Positions 7,786-14,742 of a DNA stretch of 22,892 nt are shown here, piece after piece. The stretch covers positions 1 through 22,892 of the forward strand of contig CANRHG010000011.1 in assembly GCA_947630385.1 (NCBI GenBank). The letters are read 5' to 3'. The stretch is from an uncultured Eubacteriaceae bacterium. Lineage in GTDB: Bacteria > Bacillota > Clostridia > Eubacteriales > Eubacteriaceae. Below the pieces are notes generated by a model that saw nothing but the letters and a program-made list of their open reading frames with translations, ran no database searches and had not been told where the DNA came from. How positions within the stretch are numbered: the stretch's first letter is position 1; each line of letters starts with the position of its first letter. Made by a program: the position numbers and the translations under genes.

Positions 7786-8642
7786 ATTTCGACGTTCGGG
7801 CCATTACCGACGAAATTTATAAAAACGTAAGAAAAAAAGTTACTAAACTCGATAAAAAGCCGGTTTTAGCCCTTATCAGTACGACCGACGGCGTCGGTGT
7901 ACGTTCTTATAAAAAAAGTATCATAAAAAATTTAGAACCGCTGGGAATTGTAGTCAACGATTATGACTTAACGGAGAATCCTTCCTCCACCGAAGAGGTC
8001 TTAGCAAGGCTCAATTCAGATGAAAATACCGACGCGGTCCTCGTCTTAAAACCCCTGGCCGAGGGGCTCGATGAAAAAAGAATCGACGAGATGGTCGCGC
8101 CTAGTAAAGACGTAGACGCGGTATCTCCGCAAAGCCTTGGAAGACTTATGGTAGCTTCAGACGGCTTTATCCCCTGTACGGCCGAAGGTGTTATAAAACT
8201 GCTCGACCATGAAGGGATCGACGTCAAAGGAAAAAACGTAGTCATCGTCAACAATTCCCAAACCATAGGCAAACCTTTGGCCATGTTACTGACCAATCGC
8301 TTCGCGACGGTCAGCCTATGTCATGAATTTACAAAAGACCTCGCCGACTATATGAAAAACGCGGATATCCTTGTCACCGGCGCGGGCGTAAGCGGTCTGA
8401 TCACCGAAGATATGCTCAAAGACGGGGCCGTGGTCATCGACGTCGGGGTTACGATGTTAAAGAAAGACGGAAAAGAAGTCTTAAAGGACGGAAAAAAGGT
8501 CCGCTGTGGGGACGTAGAAGAAGGGTGTGGAAAAAAAGCCTCACTCATTACTTCCCTAACCCCTGGACTTGGCGGCGGAACGGGCCCACTGACGACGGCT
8601 CTTTTGGCCGAACACGTCCTTGATTCTCTAGAAAGAAGTTAA
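7782..8642 (+). CDS. folD: Methylenetetrahydrofolate dehydrogenase (FolD family), probably dehydrogenase-only
   Basis: The 286-residue protein shows the FolD layout: folate domain with the PSKDVDAVSP motif (107-116), PCTAEGV (131-137), a Rossmann domain with NNSQTIGKP (157-165), and a closing TPGLGGGTGP that replaces the usual PGGVGP. It oxidises or forms 5,10-methylene-THF. The Tyr of the catalytic YxxxK motif is Tyr43, but the Lys position is Ile47. The Gln of the usual LVQLPLP is Leu89 (VLVLKPLA). Both are needed for cyclohydrolase activity in bifunctional FolD, so this copy is likely monofunctional. The usual GRS is NNS, and the Arg after the conserved His is Glu182, which hints at NAD rather than NADP (inference). 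The TTG start overlaps the fchA stop, with AAGGA upstream. Confidence 0.9.
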   Translation: MNFDVRAITDEIYKNVRKKVTKLDKKPVLALISTTDGVGVRSYKKSIIKNLEPLGIVVNDYDLTENPSSTEEVLARLNSDENTDAVLVLKPLAEGLDEKRIDEMVAPSKDVDAVSPQSLGRLMVASDGFIPCTAEGVIKLLDHEGIDVKGKNVVIVNNSQTIGKPLAMLLTNRFATVSLCHEFTKDLADYMKNADILVTGAGVSGLITEDMLKDGAVVIDVGVTMLKKDGKEVLKDGKKVRCGDVEEGCGKKASLITSLTPGLGGGTGPLTTALLAEHVLDSLERS

Positions 8643-8644
8643 CT

Positions 8645-9295
8645 TTGGTAATTACCGGAAAAAAACCGTTAAAAGAAATACTGGGATCTCTCGGGGATTC
8701 CAAAAAACTCGTTTTGTTTGGTTGTTCGGAGTGCGCGGACATGTGCGCGACCGGCGGACAGGAAGCGGTCGACGAATTAAAGGCCGAACTTAAAGAAAAC
8801 GGCTACGACGTGCTGGACGCGACGGTCCTTACGACTTCCTGTAACGATCTACTGACAAAAAAGGAGTTAAAACCGCTAAAAGAAGCCGTCGAGGACAGCG
8901 ACTTAATCGTTTCCCTCGCCTGTGGAAACGGCGTACAGACTTTAGCAAAGCTTACCGGAAAAAGAGTCGTTCCGAGCAACAACACGCTTTTTGTCGGCGA
9001 ACGGATCCGGGGCGGCGTTTTTGAAGAAACCTGTCGAACCTGTGGGGCCTGCGTTCTGGGTCGGACGGCCGCGATCTGTCCGGTCTCTCGTTGTTCTAAG
9101 GGACTCTTAAACGGACCTTGCGGTGGGTCCATTGACGGGTATTGTGAAGTGGATCCCGAACTTAAATGCGCCTGGATCGAGATTTATAACCGGCTAAAAG
9201 AAGACGACCGGCTCGATTTGCTAGAAGAAGTCGAACCGATTCGAAGTTACATCAACGTATCCCACCCCAGAAAACTCAACCGCAGAGGACGATAA
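8645..9295 (+). CDS. metV: MetV: zinc/cysteine-rich partner of methylenetetrahydrofolate reductase (MthfrC domain)
   Basis: The 216-residue protein carries 13 cysteines. The first group (27, 30, 34, 66, 93) sits in an N-terminal part ending in LACGNG. The second forms the MthfrC signature: CRTCGAC (130-136), CPVSRC (145-150), NGPCGG (157-161), Cys167 and Cys175. In acetogens the protein binds zinc and/or an iron-sulfur cluster and passes electrons to MetF. Only a TTG start at 8645 fits, two bases after the folD stop, with a weak ribosome site. The stop overlaps the metF ATG by one base (TAATG). The absence of rnfC2 or hdr genes beside it is like the clostridial metV-metF-lpd arrangement rather than those of Acetobacterium or Moorella. 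Confidence 0.9.
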   Translation: MVITGKKPLKEILGSLGDSKKLVLFGCSECADMCATGGQEAVDELKAELKENGYDVLDATVLTTSCNDLLTKKELKPLKEAVEDSDLIVSLACGNGVQTLAKLTGKRVVPSNNTLFVGERIRGGVFEETCRTCGACVLGRTAAICPVSRCSKGLLNGPCGGSIDGYCEVDPELKCAWIEIYNRLKEDDRLDLLEEVEPIRSYINVSHPRKLNRRGR

Positions 9296-10182
9296 TGCCA
9301 AGCCGATTACAACAGACTTTAGATGAAGGATCTTTTGCCGTTTCGGCAGAGATCGCCCCTCCCAAGGGTTTTGATTTTTCCCATCCACTGGAAGTCGCAA
9401 AACGCCTGTGGGGCCATGTCGATGCGCTAAACGTTACGGATTTTCAGTCCGCGTCGGTTAAGGCCAGCTCCCTGGCCCTTTGTATCGATCTAATTCAAAA
9501 CGGGATCCAGCCCGTTCTTCAAATGACCGGAAGGGACCGTAACCGTATCGCCATTCAGGGCGAACTTCTATCGGCGGCCCACTTTGGGATCCAAAACATC
9601 TTGGCGTTGACCGGGGACCATCCGAAAACCGGCGACAACCCGCAGGCAAAACCGGTCTTTGAACTCGACGCCATCGGGATTCTTCAGACGGCGGAAACTT
9701 TAATAGAAGGAAAAGATCTCGGTGGAAACGAACTTCTGGGACAAAGCCCTGAGTTTTTTTTGGGCGCGGTCGTCTCCCCCGTTTTTGATCCGATTGAAGT
9801 TCAGCTCATACAGATGAGAAAAAAAATCCGGTGTGGGGCCCGTTTTTTCCAAACGCAGGGGATTTTCTCGCTTGACGTTGCCCGTCGTTTTAAAGAACAG
9901 ACCGAAGGTTATAACACAAAAATTCTTTATGGCATCATCCCACTTCGCTCGCCCGGTATGGCCCGGTTTATGAACCGGAAGATCCCGGGCATTGAAGTTC
10001 CGAACGATTTGATCGAAACGCTCGAAAAGTCCGAAAACAAAGAACAGGACGGAATAAAAATAGCCGCAGAGTTGATTTCAAAGTTAAAAGAAGAAAAACT
10101 TTGCGATGGCGTTCATATCATGGCTATTGGTGCGGAAGGAAACGTGGAAAAAATCTTAAAAGAGGCAGGACTTTGGACATAA
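9295..10182 (+). CDS. metF: 5,10-methylenetetrahydrofolate reductase
   Basis: The 295-residue flavoprotein TIM barrel reduces 5,10-methylene-THF to 5-methyl-THF, the last step of the methyl branch. Visible marks are the catalytic Glu19 in AEIAPPKG, QMTGRDRNR (76-84), LTGDHP (105-110, Asp108), FELDAIG, and ARFFQTQGIF near residue 185, all typical of MetF. The length is that of the short bacterial form. ATG 9295 overlaps the metV stop, and AGAGGA just upstream is a good ribosome site. The last 10 bases overlap the lpd gene. Pairing with MetV suggests the two-subunit acetogen-type reductase rather than the NADH-dependent E. coli type. Confidence 0.95.
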   Translation: MPSRLQQTLDEGSFAVSAEIAPPKGFDFSHPLEVAKRLWGHVDALNVTDFQSASVKASSLALCIDLIQNGIQPVLQMTGRDRNRIAIQGELLSAAHFGIQNILALTGDHPKTGDNPQAKPVFELDAIGILQTAETLIEGKDLGGNELLGQSPEFFLGAVVSPVFDPIEVQLIQMRKKIRCGARFFQTQGIFSLDVARRFKEQTEGYNTKILYGIIPLRSPGMARFMNRKIPGIEVPNDLIETLEKSENKEQDGIKIAAELISKLKEEKLCDGVHIMAIGAEGNVEKILKEAGLWT

Positions 10183-11552
10183 AACCAAAAATTATCATCA
10201 TAGGGGCCGGTCCAGGTGGTTATGAAGCCGCTATCACCGCGGCAAAAAATGGTGCGGACGTCACAATAATTGAAAAGGATCGTCTTGGCGGGGTCTGTCT
10301 TAATCAAGGGTGTATTCCCACCAAAATCTTCTTATCGACCGCCCAACTGCTTCACGACTTAAAACACGCCGACCGTCTTGGGATAAAAACCCAAGACGTC
10401 ACGTTTGATTTTTCAAGAGTTTATAAAAGAAAAGATAAGGTGGTCCGTAATTTAGCTAGGGCCATCGAAGACCTTTTTAATAAAAACGGGATAAAACTGG
10501 TCAAAGGGAAAGCAAAAGTACTAGATGATAAAACCGTTGAAGTAAAGGGAGACGACGGGACTGAAATCCTAAAAGGAGATGCCGTCATTTTGGCTACAGG
10601 CTCTCATCCGGTTTTACCTGAAATATTTAATATCAACAATCCCAATATTTTTACTTCGAACGAGTTATTAGATATGACCGAACTTCCCGAATCGATTATT
10701 ATAATCGGAGGAAACATCGTTGCCTGTGAAGTCGGTCAGTATTTGAGCCGTTTTGGCGTAAAAGTAACCATTATCGAAGCACTCGATCATATTTTTCCGT
10801 TTGAAGACCAAGACGTCAGCAAAGAACTTGAAAAACAGCTCAAGAAAGATAAAGTACGGATCTTATCCGGTACTAGAGTTGAGACGGTTGGAGAGGAAGA
10901 CGGGAAAGTCTTTGTCACGACAGAACAGGGTGAAAAAATTTTTAGTGATAAAATCCTGGTCTGTATTGGACGTTCACCCAATTTAGACAATCTTGGGATC
11001 GAAGAACTTGGGATTGAAGTAAAAAACAAAAAAATTGTCGTTGATGATAATTATTTGACCAATATCGACGGAATCTACGCCATAGGCGATATCATCGATT
11101 CACCGATGCTAGCCCACGCCGCATCCCACGAAGGGATCGCAGCCGTCAATCACATTCTTGGATTAGAAAGTTATAAAGCCGACAACTTAAACGTTCCTAG
11201 ATGTATTTACACGGATCCGGAAATTGCCAGCATCGGCCTGACCGAAACAGATTTATTGAAACATAATGTACCTTATGAAAAAGGGTTATTTGATTTTAAG
11301 CGGTTAGGAAAAGCTCAGGCTCTTGGTAAAACATCTGGTTTTATTAAAATTCTGACTTCACCCAAAGGAAAAATTTTAGGGGTAAATATCGTTGGAGAAA
11401 AGGCCAGTGAACTGCTTCCTGCTTTCATGCTTTTAAAAAATAAAAATTTAGCGGTTACTGAATTTGAAAAACTGGTTTTCCCCCACCCTACTTTATCCGA
11501 AGCCATCATCGAAGCCGAACGTGATATTTACGGTATGGCCATTCATAAATAG
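10173..11552 (+). CDS. lpdA: Dihydrolipoamide dehydrogenase-like flavoprotein disulfide reductase
   Basis: The 459-residue protein has FAD-binding GAGPGGYEAA (11-20), the redox disulfide Cys42-LNQG-Cys47, the second nucleotide site (IIIGGNIVACEVG), YAIGDI, and the C-terminal dimer-interface pair His438/Glu443 in HPTLSEAIIEAERD. All active residues of dihydrolipoamide dehydrogenase are present, and there is no fused lipoyl domain. I chose TTG 10173, which has GAGGCAGGA just upstream and gives the usual N-terminus. The frame is open further upstream inside metF, but that part is not protein-like. It may serve glycine cleavage/synthase (L-protein), which exchanges methylene-THF with this pathway, or act with MetVF as in some acetogenic clostridia; the sequence cannot decide. 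Confidence 0.9.
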   Translation: MDIKPKIIIIGAGPGGYEAAITAAKNGADVTIIEKDRLGGVCLNQGCIPTKIFLSTAQLLHDLKHADRLGIKTQDVTFDFSRVYKRKDKVVRNLARAIEDLFNKNGIKLVKGKAKVLDDKTVEVKGDDGTEILKGDAVILATGSHPVLPEIFNINNPNIFTSNELLDMTELPESIIIIGGNIVACEVGQYLSRFGVKVTIIEALDHIFPFEDQDVSKELEKQLKKDKVRILSGTRVETVGEEDGKVFVTTEQGEKIFSDKILVCIGRSPNLDNLGIEELGIEVKNKKIVVDDNYLTNIDGIYAIGDIIDSPMLAHAASHEGIAAVNHILGLESYKADNLNVPRCIYTDPEIASIGLTETDLLKHNVPYEKGLFDFKRLGKAQALGKTSGFIKILTSPKGKILGVNIVGEKASELLPAFMLLKNKNLAVTEFEKLVFPHPTLSEAIIEAERDIYGMAIHK

Positions 11553-11574
11553 TATTTATACGGATAAAAATTTA

Positions 11575-11602
11575 GGGAGATGTGATTTAATCTACATCTC
11601 CC
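11575..11602 (+). terminator. Probable terminator hairpin after the one-carbon operon
   Basis: GGGAGATGT (11575-11583) and ACATCTCCC (11594-11602) form a perfect 9-bp stem with a 10-base loop, 22 bases after the lpd stop. The T-run (ATTTTTAG from 11611) is not directly adjacent, so termination may be partial. Confidence 0.6.
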
Positions 11603-11653
11603 CACTTAGTATTTTTAGAAATTTACCTCACAAGAAATATATAACTAAGAGAA

Positions 11654-11862
11654 TTAAAGGCGTAATTCTTTAATTTCTTCCTCCGTTAACGGAGGTTCGT
11701 CCATTTGCTTTAAATTTTCATTAATTTCTTGGAGATTTTTTCGTTGGTTCAAGAAAAAGTTAATTATTTTTCTTCTATTTGCGTTATTCCTTTTTCTAAG
11801 CCAATAGATATACCTTTTAAAACACGCGCTTGATCCAATGTTAGTTTTTTATCATCGTACAT
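11654..11862 (-). pseudogene. Truncated, frameshifted 3' fragment of an Rpn-type nuclease gene
   Basis: Read on the minus strand, 11862-11764 gives MYDDKKLTLDQARVLKG and on to an early stop. A shifted frame then continues from about 11765 to a stop at 11654 (INFFLNQRKNLQEINENL... PLTEEEIKEL). Both parts match the C-terminal 70 residues of the neighbouring intact gene (MTLDQARVLKG...INALNIQKKNIQEIN...PLTDEEIKKF). Compared with the intact copy, 13 bases are missing, which breaks the frame. A 64-bp stretch (11778-11841) is identical to 12031-12094. This is a decayed tandem copy of the gene's end, or the scar of a recombination between paralogues. Confidence 0.85.
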
Positions 11863-12094
11863 TTTTATTCAAGATATCTGGTTAAAACTAAAGTTTTAAA
11901 TCGAACTTTTTAATCTCTTCGTCTGTTAGTGGTTGTTTATTCGTAAGTTTCAAAAAATCATTAATTTCTTGAATATTTTTCTTTTGAATATTAAGAGCGT
12001 TAATTATTTCCTTTCTATTTTTTTCTTCATTTTGCGTTATTCCTTTTTCTAAGCCAATAGATATACCTTTTAAAACACGCGCTTGATCCAATGT
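11778..12094. repeat. 64-bp perfect direct repeat (copies 11778-11841 and 12031-12094)
   Basis: The two 64-base copies are identical and lie 253 bases apart in the same orientation. The right copy is inside the intact Rpn-type gene and the left one in its decayed fragment. Flanking sequence is similar but diverged. The repeat could support slippage or recombination that deletes the intervening piece. Confidence 0.95.
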
Positions 12095-12826
12095 CATAAA
12101 AACATTCACCTCCATTTCAAGTTCATTTGAAAGAACTAAACCATGGCTTTCATATATTTTTTTTACGATTTTAATTTCTCCGTTGAAAACCGCATAAAGC
12201 AATTTGAAGATTTCTGTAAATCCTTCTTGATTCGGGTTTCCTACGTTTATAAAATAAAGCCGGATTGATCCATCGTCTTTCTGATAATCAGGATTTTTAA
12301 CCGGAGTTATTACAATCTTTCCTTCAAGACCATCTGTTTGCACATATTCTTTCATTAAGAAGCTATATATGCGGTTACTACGTTTGTTGGCTTCATCCAT
12401 ATTGATCCAAGCAGAAACCACCGATTCAGGATTAAGTGTTTGTTGTCCAGTTATTCCTTGGGCCGCGTATACGGCTGCCCGTAGTAGAACATTGGATTCA
12501 TAACTGTTTTGAAATTCTAAATCAAACCATAATTTCCGGTCACTTTTCGGAAGAGAAACTTCAAAAAAAACGTCAAAACGCCGGTTCGATTCACCGGGAA
12601 CGTTCATCTCGTTAGGTCCCTTTTTTATAAGATCGCTTTCTTTATTGAGTTCTTCCAAATAATCCGTTGCGATCTTCTTTACCGGGATATTTTCAAATGC
12701 CGGCAAAATTGCTTTTACAATAAAAGCTGCCAGCGACCGGTGAGACAAAATGTACTTCGCTTGGTTATCCATTCTTCGATCCAAACTTTTAAGAGCTTCC
12801 TCGAAGGTTTTTGGATCATATTCCAT
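11888..12826 (-). CDS. Rpn family recombination-promoting nuclease / PD-(D/E)XK putative transposase
   Basis: The 312-residue protein has the N-terminal nuclease core of the Rpn/PF12784-like family: RRFDVFFEVSLPKSDRKLWFDLEFQ (82-106) gives Asp85 and the Asp102-x-Glu104-x-Gln106 signature, where Q replaces the usual Lys of PD-(D/E)XK. The family is typically AT-rich, variable in copy number, often adjacent to fragments of itself, and linked in E. coli to recombination-promoting endonuclease activity. The C-terminal third (from about residue 245) is a charged helical tail that varies between copies. ATG 12826 has AAGGAAGG upstream. The gene is markedly more AT-rich than the operon to its left, consistent with horizontal acquisition (inference). 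No terminal inverted repeats were recognised. Confidence 0.87.
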   Translation of the reverse strand: MEYDPKTFEEALKSLDRRMDNQAKYILSHRSLAAFIVKAILPAFENIPVKKIATDYLEELNKESDLIKKGPNEMNVPGESNRRFDVFFEVSLPKSDRKLWFDLEFQNSYESNVLLRAAVYAAQGITGQQTLNPESVVSAWINMDEANKRSNRIYSFLMKEYVQTDGLEGKIVITPVKNPDYQKDDGSIRLYFINVGNPNQEGFTEIFKLLYAVFNGEIKIVKKIYESHGLVLSNELEMEVNVFMTLDQARVLKGISIGLEKGITQNEEKNRKEIINALNIQKKNIQEINDFLKLTNKQPLTDEEIKKFDLKL

Positions 12827-12879
12827 TATTAAAGACCTTCCTTTCGAATTTTAGATCTATGAGATCATTCTATGACTTA

Positions 12880-12908
12880 ATCTTAAAATTAATTAAAATT
12901 GATTTCAA
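12880..12908 (-). promoter_or_regulatory. Candidate promoter of the Rpn-type gene
   Basis: On the minus strand TTGAAA (12908-12903) and TAAGAT (12885-12880) are separated by 17 bases. The -35 matches consensus at 5 of 6 and the -10 at 4 of 6. It lies about 55 bases before the ATG. The region is very AT-rich, so chance matches are possible. Confidence 0.4.
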
Positions 12909-13238
12909 GCAAATATATAGTAGAAGAGCAATTTAATTTTAAAGATTCCCTAAAATTGCGTAACTTAGATATTAAATTACCCACTTAGTTGCGGGTGTCT
13001 ATTTCTTGATTCTCTTCTAACTAGTCAGTTCCTTTTTGGATTTAATCGTAAATCTTAGTACGGGCCTTGATAAATATGATCTACAAGGTTACTTTTTTGT
13101 TGGTTTAAACATGATAGAATGTCTTTCGCCTGCTAAAACCAGAGCTATCTTGATTTTCCTTAAAAAATCATCCTCCTTCACTCTCTTGACTGAAAAATAT
13201 TTCTGATTTCCTCTATAATAGATTAAGAAATTAATTTC

Positions 13239-13320
13239 TGTATATTATACATTATTCCTTGATTATGCATATTATACATGTATAAAAAATGCATAATATG
13301 CAATTAGTGAATAATATTCA
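13239..13320. promoter_or_regulatory. Array of four 13-bp palindromes, consensus TGnATAwTATnCA (putative operators)
   Basis: The sites are TGTATATTATACA (13239-13251), TGCATATTATACA (13266-13278), TGCATAATATGCA (13290-13302) and TGAATAATATTCA (13308-13320). Three are perfect palindromes around a central base and one has a single mismatch. The start-to-start spacings are 27, 24 and 18 bases. Such clustering is what a dimeric DNA-binding protein binding cooperatively would use. On the minus strand, sites 1 and 2 contain TATAAT, so binding could cover a -10 of a leftward promoter. They lie about 190-270 bases before the recombinase start. I do not recognise the regulator: the spacing differs from ArgR boxes (14 bp, TGAAT-N4-ATTCA), and it is not a Fur, LexA, Rex or CcpA site. 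Confidence 0.7.
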
Positions 13321-13415
13321 TTCTAAAATAGGCAAATAACTTACTAAAAAATGGTGTAATTTTGTATTACGATTAAATAATTTCTCATAAAAATTGAAAA
13401 AAAGGCTTAAATATC

Positions 13416-13444
13416 TTAAATTTTCTTAAGTTATGGGTTATAAT
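13416..13444 (+). promoter_or_regulatory. Candidate promoter of the tyrosine recombinase gene
   Basis: A perfect -10 hexamer TATAAT (13439-13444) lies 62 bases before the ATG. The best -35 at 17-base spacing is the weak TTAAAT (13416-13421). Good -10, poor -35: it may need an activator or be weakly expressed. Confidence 0.5.
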
Positions 13445-13506
13445 GAAACAAACATAAGGTTAAAGAAGAGAACTAAGGAAATCAGTCTAACAAAAAAGGG
13501 TACAAA

Positions 13507-14592
13507 ATGACGAAACAAGAAGAAAAAATCATCCGTGCGGATTATGCAAATAATCCAATCATCCAGGAGTATCTCGATTATCTGTTAACTATCAAGGGTT
13601 ATTCAAACCATACACTTGATTCCTATAAACATGATCTTGTATGGTTGTTCCGCTATTTGAAAATCCGCGGTAAAGGCATTGATGAGAATGCACTAAAGCG
13701 TTTTCGAAGCAATGGTCAAGAATACATTGACTATACCCTGATCGATATCAGAGATATCGGAATCGAAGAGGTGAAAAAAGTAACATACCCCGATCTCGTT
13801 GCTTTTTTAGCTTTCACGGCTCACGAGTTAAAAAACAGCGATAATTCGAGGAAACGTAAGGTCACAACGATCAAAGGTTTTTTCCGTTATTTGACTTTGC
13901 AGCGTAAATATTTCACTGAAAATCCGTCGGAACAATTGGAAGCTCCTAAAATAGGAAGACCACAACCGCATTACCTTACTCTGGAACAAGCGCAAAACCT
14001 TTTAGATGCCCCAAAAGGAAAGCACGAAAAAAGAGATAAGGCGATTTTGACCATCTTCCTTAATACCGGAGTTCGCGTTTCGGAGTTGTGTAATTTACGT
14101 GTAGATGATATCCAGGGCGATATGTTACACGTAAGTGGAAAAGGTCGTAAAGACAGAAACTTATTCCTAAACGACGCATGCTTGCAAGCTCTTGCCGATT
14201 ATCTTCCGATTCGTGAAGATCAAATCATCGCCCAGGAACTTAAAGGAATGCAGACCATCTTTATTAGTCAAAAAGGAACTAAGTTCTCAAGTCGAGGGAT
14301 CGAACACATGATTGAGAAATACATCACTCAGATTGGTATGGATCCCAGACGATTCACGGTTCACTCCTTACGACATACGGCGGCAACTTTGATGCATAAA
14401 TACGGTCAAATCGACATCAAAACGTTGCAACAAGTTTTAGGTCATGAGAGTACCCAAACAACTGAAATCTATACTCATCTCGACAGTGGTGAAATCCAGG
14501 ATGCTTTAAACAGCAATCCCCTATCTCATTATCGTATTGATGAAGATAAAGATGTAACTGCAGTATTTAACTTATCTAAAAACGCTCTATGA
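13507..14592 (+). CDS. Xer-type tyrosine recombinase (XerC/XerD-like)
   Basis: The 361-residue protein has a SAM-like core-binding domain (about 14-140) and a C-terminal catalytic domain with the full active site: Arg190 (GVRVSEL), Lys212 (GKGRKDR), His286 and Arg289 (HSLRHT), His313 (LGHES) and nucleophile Tyr322 (EIYTHLD). It is about 60 residues longer than E. coli XerC/D, mainly through an insert around residues 53-92 in the N-terminal domain and a tail after the Tyr. The same overall layout occurs in housekeeping Xer proteins of many clostridia, so chromosome-dimer resolution is more likely than phage or transposon integration, though neither is excluded. ATG 13507 has AAAGGG six bases upstream. 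It faces the zapA-like gene across a strong terminator. Confidence 0.88.
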   Translation: MTKQEEKIIRADYANNPIIQEYLDYLLTIKGYSNHTLDSYKHDLVWLFRYLKIRGKGIDENALKRFRSNGQEYIDYTLIDIRDIGIEEVKKVTYPDLVAFLAFTAHELKNSDNSRKRKVTTIKGFFRYLTLQRKYFTENPSEQLEAPKIGRPQPHYLTLEQAQNLLDAPKGKHEKRDKAILTIFLNTGVRVSELCNLRVDDIQGDMLHVSGKGRKDRNLFLNDACLQALADYLPIREDQIIAQELKGMQTIFISQKGTKFSSRGIEHMIEKYITQIGMDPRRFTVHSLRHTAATLMHKYGQIDIKTLQQVLGHESTQTTEIYTHLDSGEIQDALNSNPLSHYRIDEDKDVTAVFNLSKNAL

Positions 14593-14655
14593 GATTAAAG
14601 TTTTTGGAAGAACGGTTTGTTAATTTTTCCTCCTCGTCCAATTTATTCTAATCTC

Positions 14656-14703
14656 AAAAAAAGAACCTCATAAACAAAATAAAGTTTATGAGGTTCTTTT
14701 TTT
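14656..14703. terminator. Bidirectional rho-independent terminator
   Basis: A 20-bp perfect inverted repeat (14656-14675 with 14684-14703) has an 8-base loop. The stem begins with seven A and ends with seven T, so it ends transcription from both the recombinase gene (plus) and the pheST/zapA unit (minus), which converge here. Confidence 0.93.
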
Positions 14704-14742
14704 AACTTTGATCCTTCAAAGAATAAATCATTTCATTGATCG

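Larger units (their letters stand above)
12827..13506. other. 680-bp AT-rich intergenic region
   Basis: No convincing gene is present. It contains a candidate promoter for the Rpn gene near the left end, a four-site palindrome cluster at 13239-13320, and a candidate promoter for the recombinase near the right end. A weak hairpin (CCTTG...CAAGG, about 13065-13090) followed by a T-run is seen on the plus strand. The rest, about 12930-13230, holds nothing I can name. Confidence 0.7.

Noticed and set aside
11680..11695. Perfect 16-bp palindrome CCTCCGTTAACGGAGG
   Set aside because: It lies inside the decayed Rpn coding sequence (PPLTEE) and has no T-run, so it is probably chance.
13089..13181. 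A 30-codon minus-strand frame starting at GTG 13181, with AAGGAGG nearby
   Set aside because: The AAGGAGG lies inside the frame rather than before the start, the ATG directly after it opens a frame of only three codons, and the peptide matches no family I know.
13186..13219. TTGACT followed by TATAAT on the plus strand
   Set aside because: The spacing is 22 bases, too long for a sigma-A promoter, and no gene begins shortly downstream.
13207..13234. Partial resemblance to a Bacillus-type dif site (ATTTCC...TATAATA...ATTA)
   Set aside because: It needs gaps in the centre and the XerD half-site is poorly matched. AT-rich DNA gives such matches easily.
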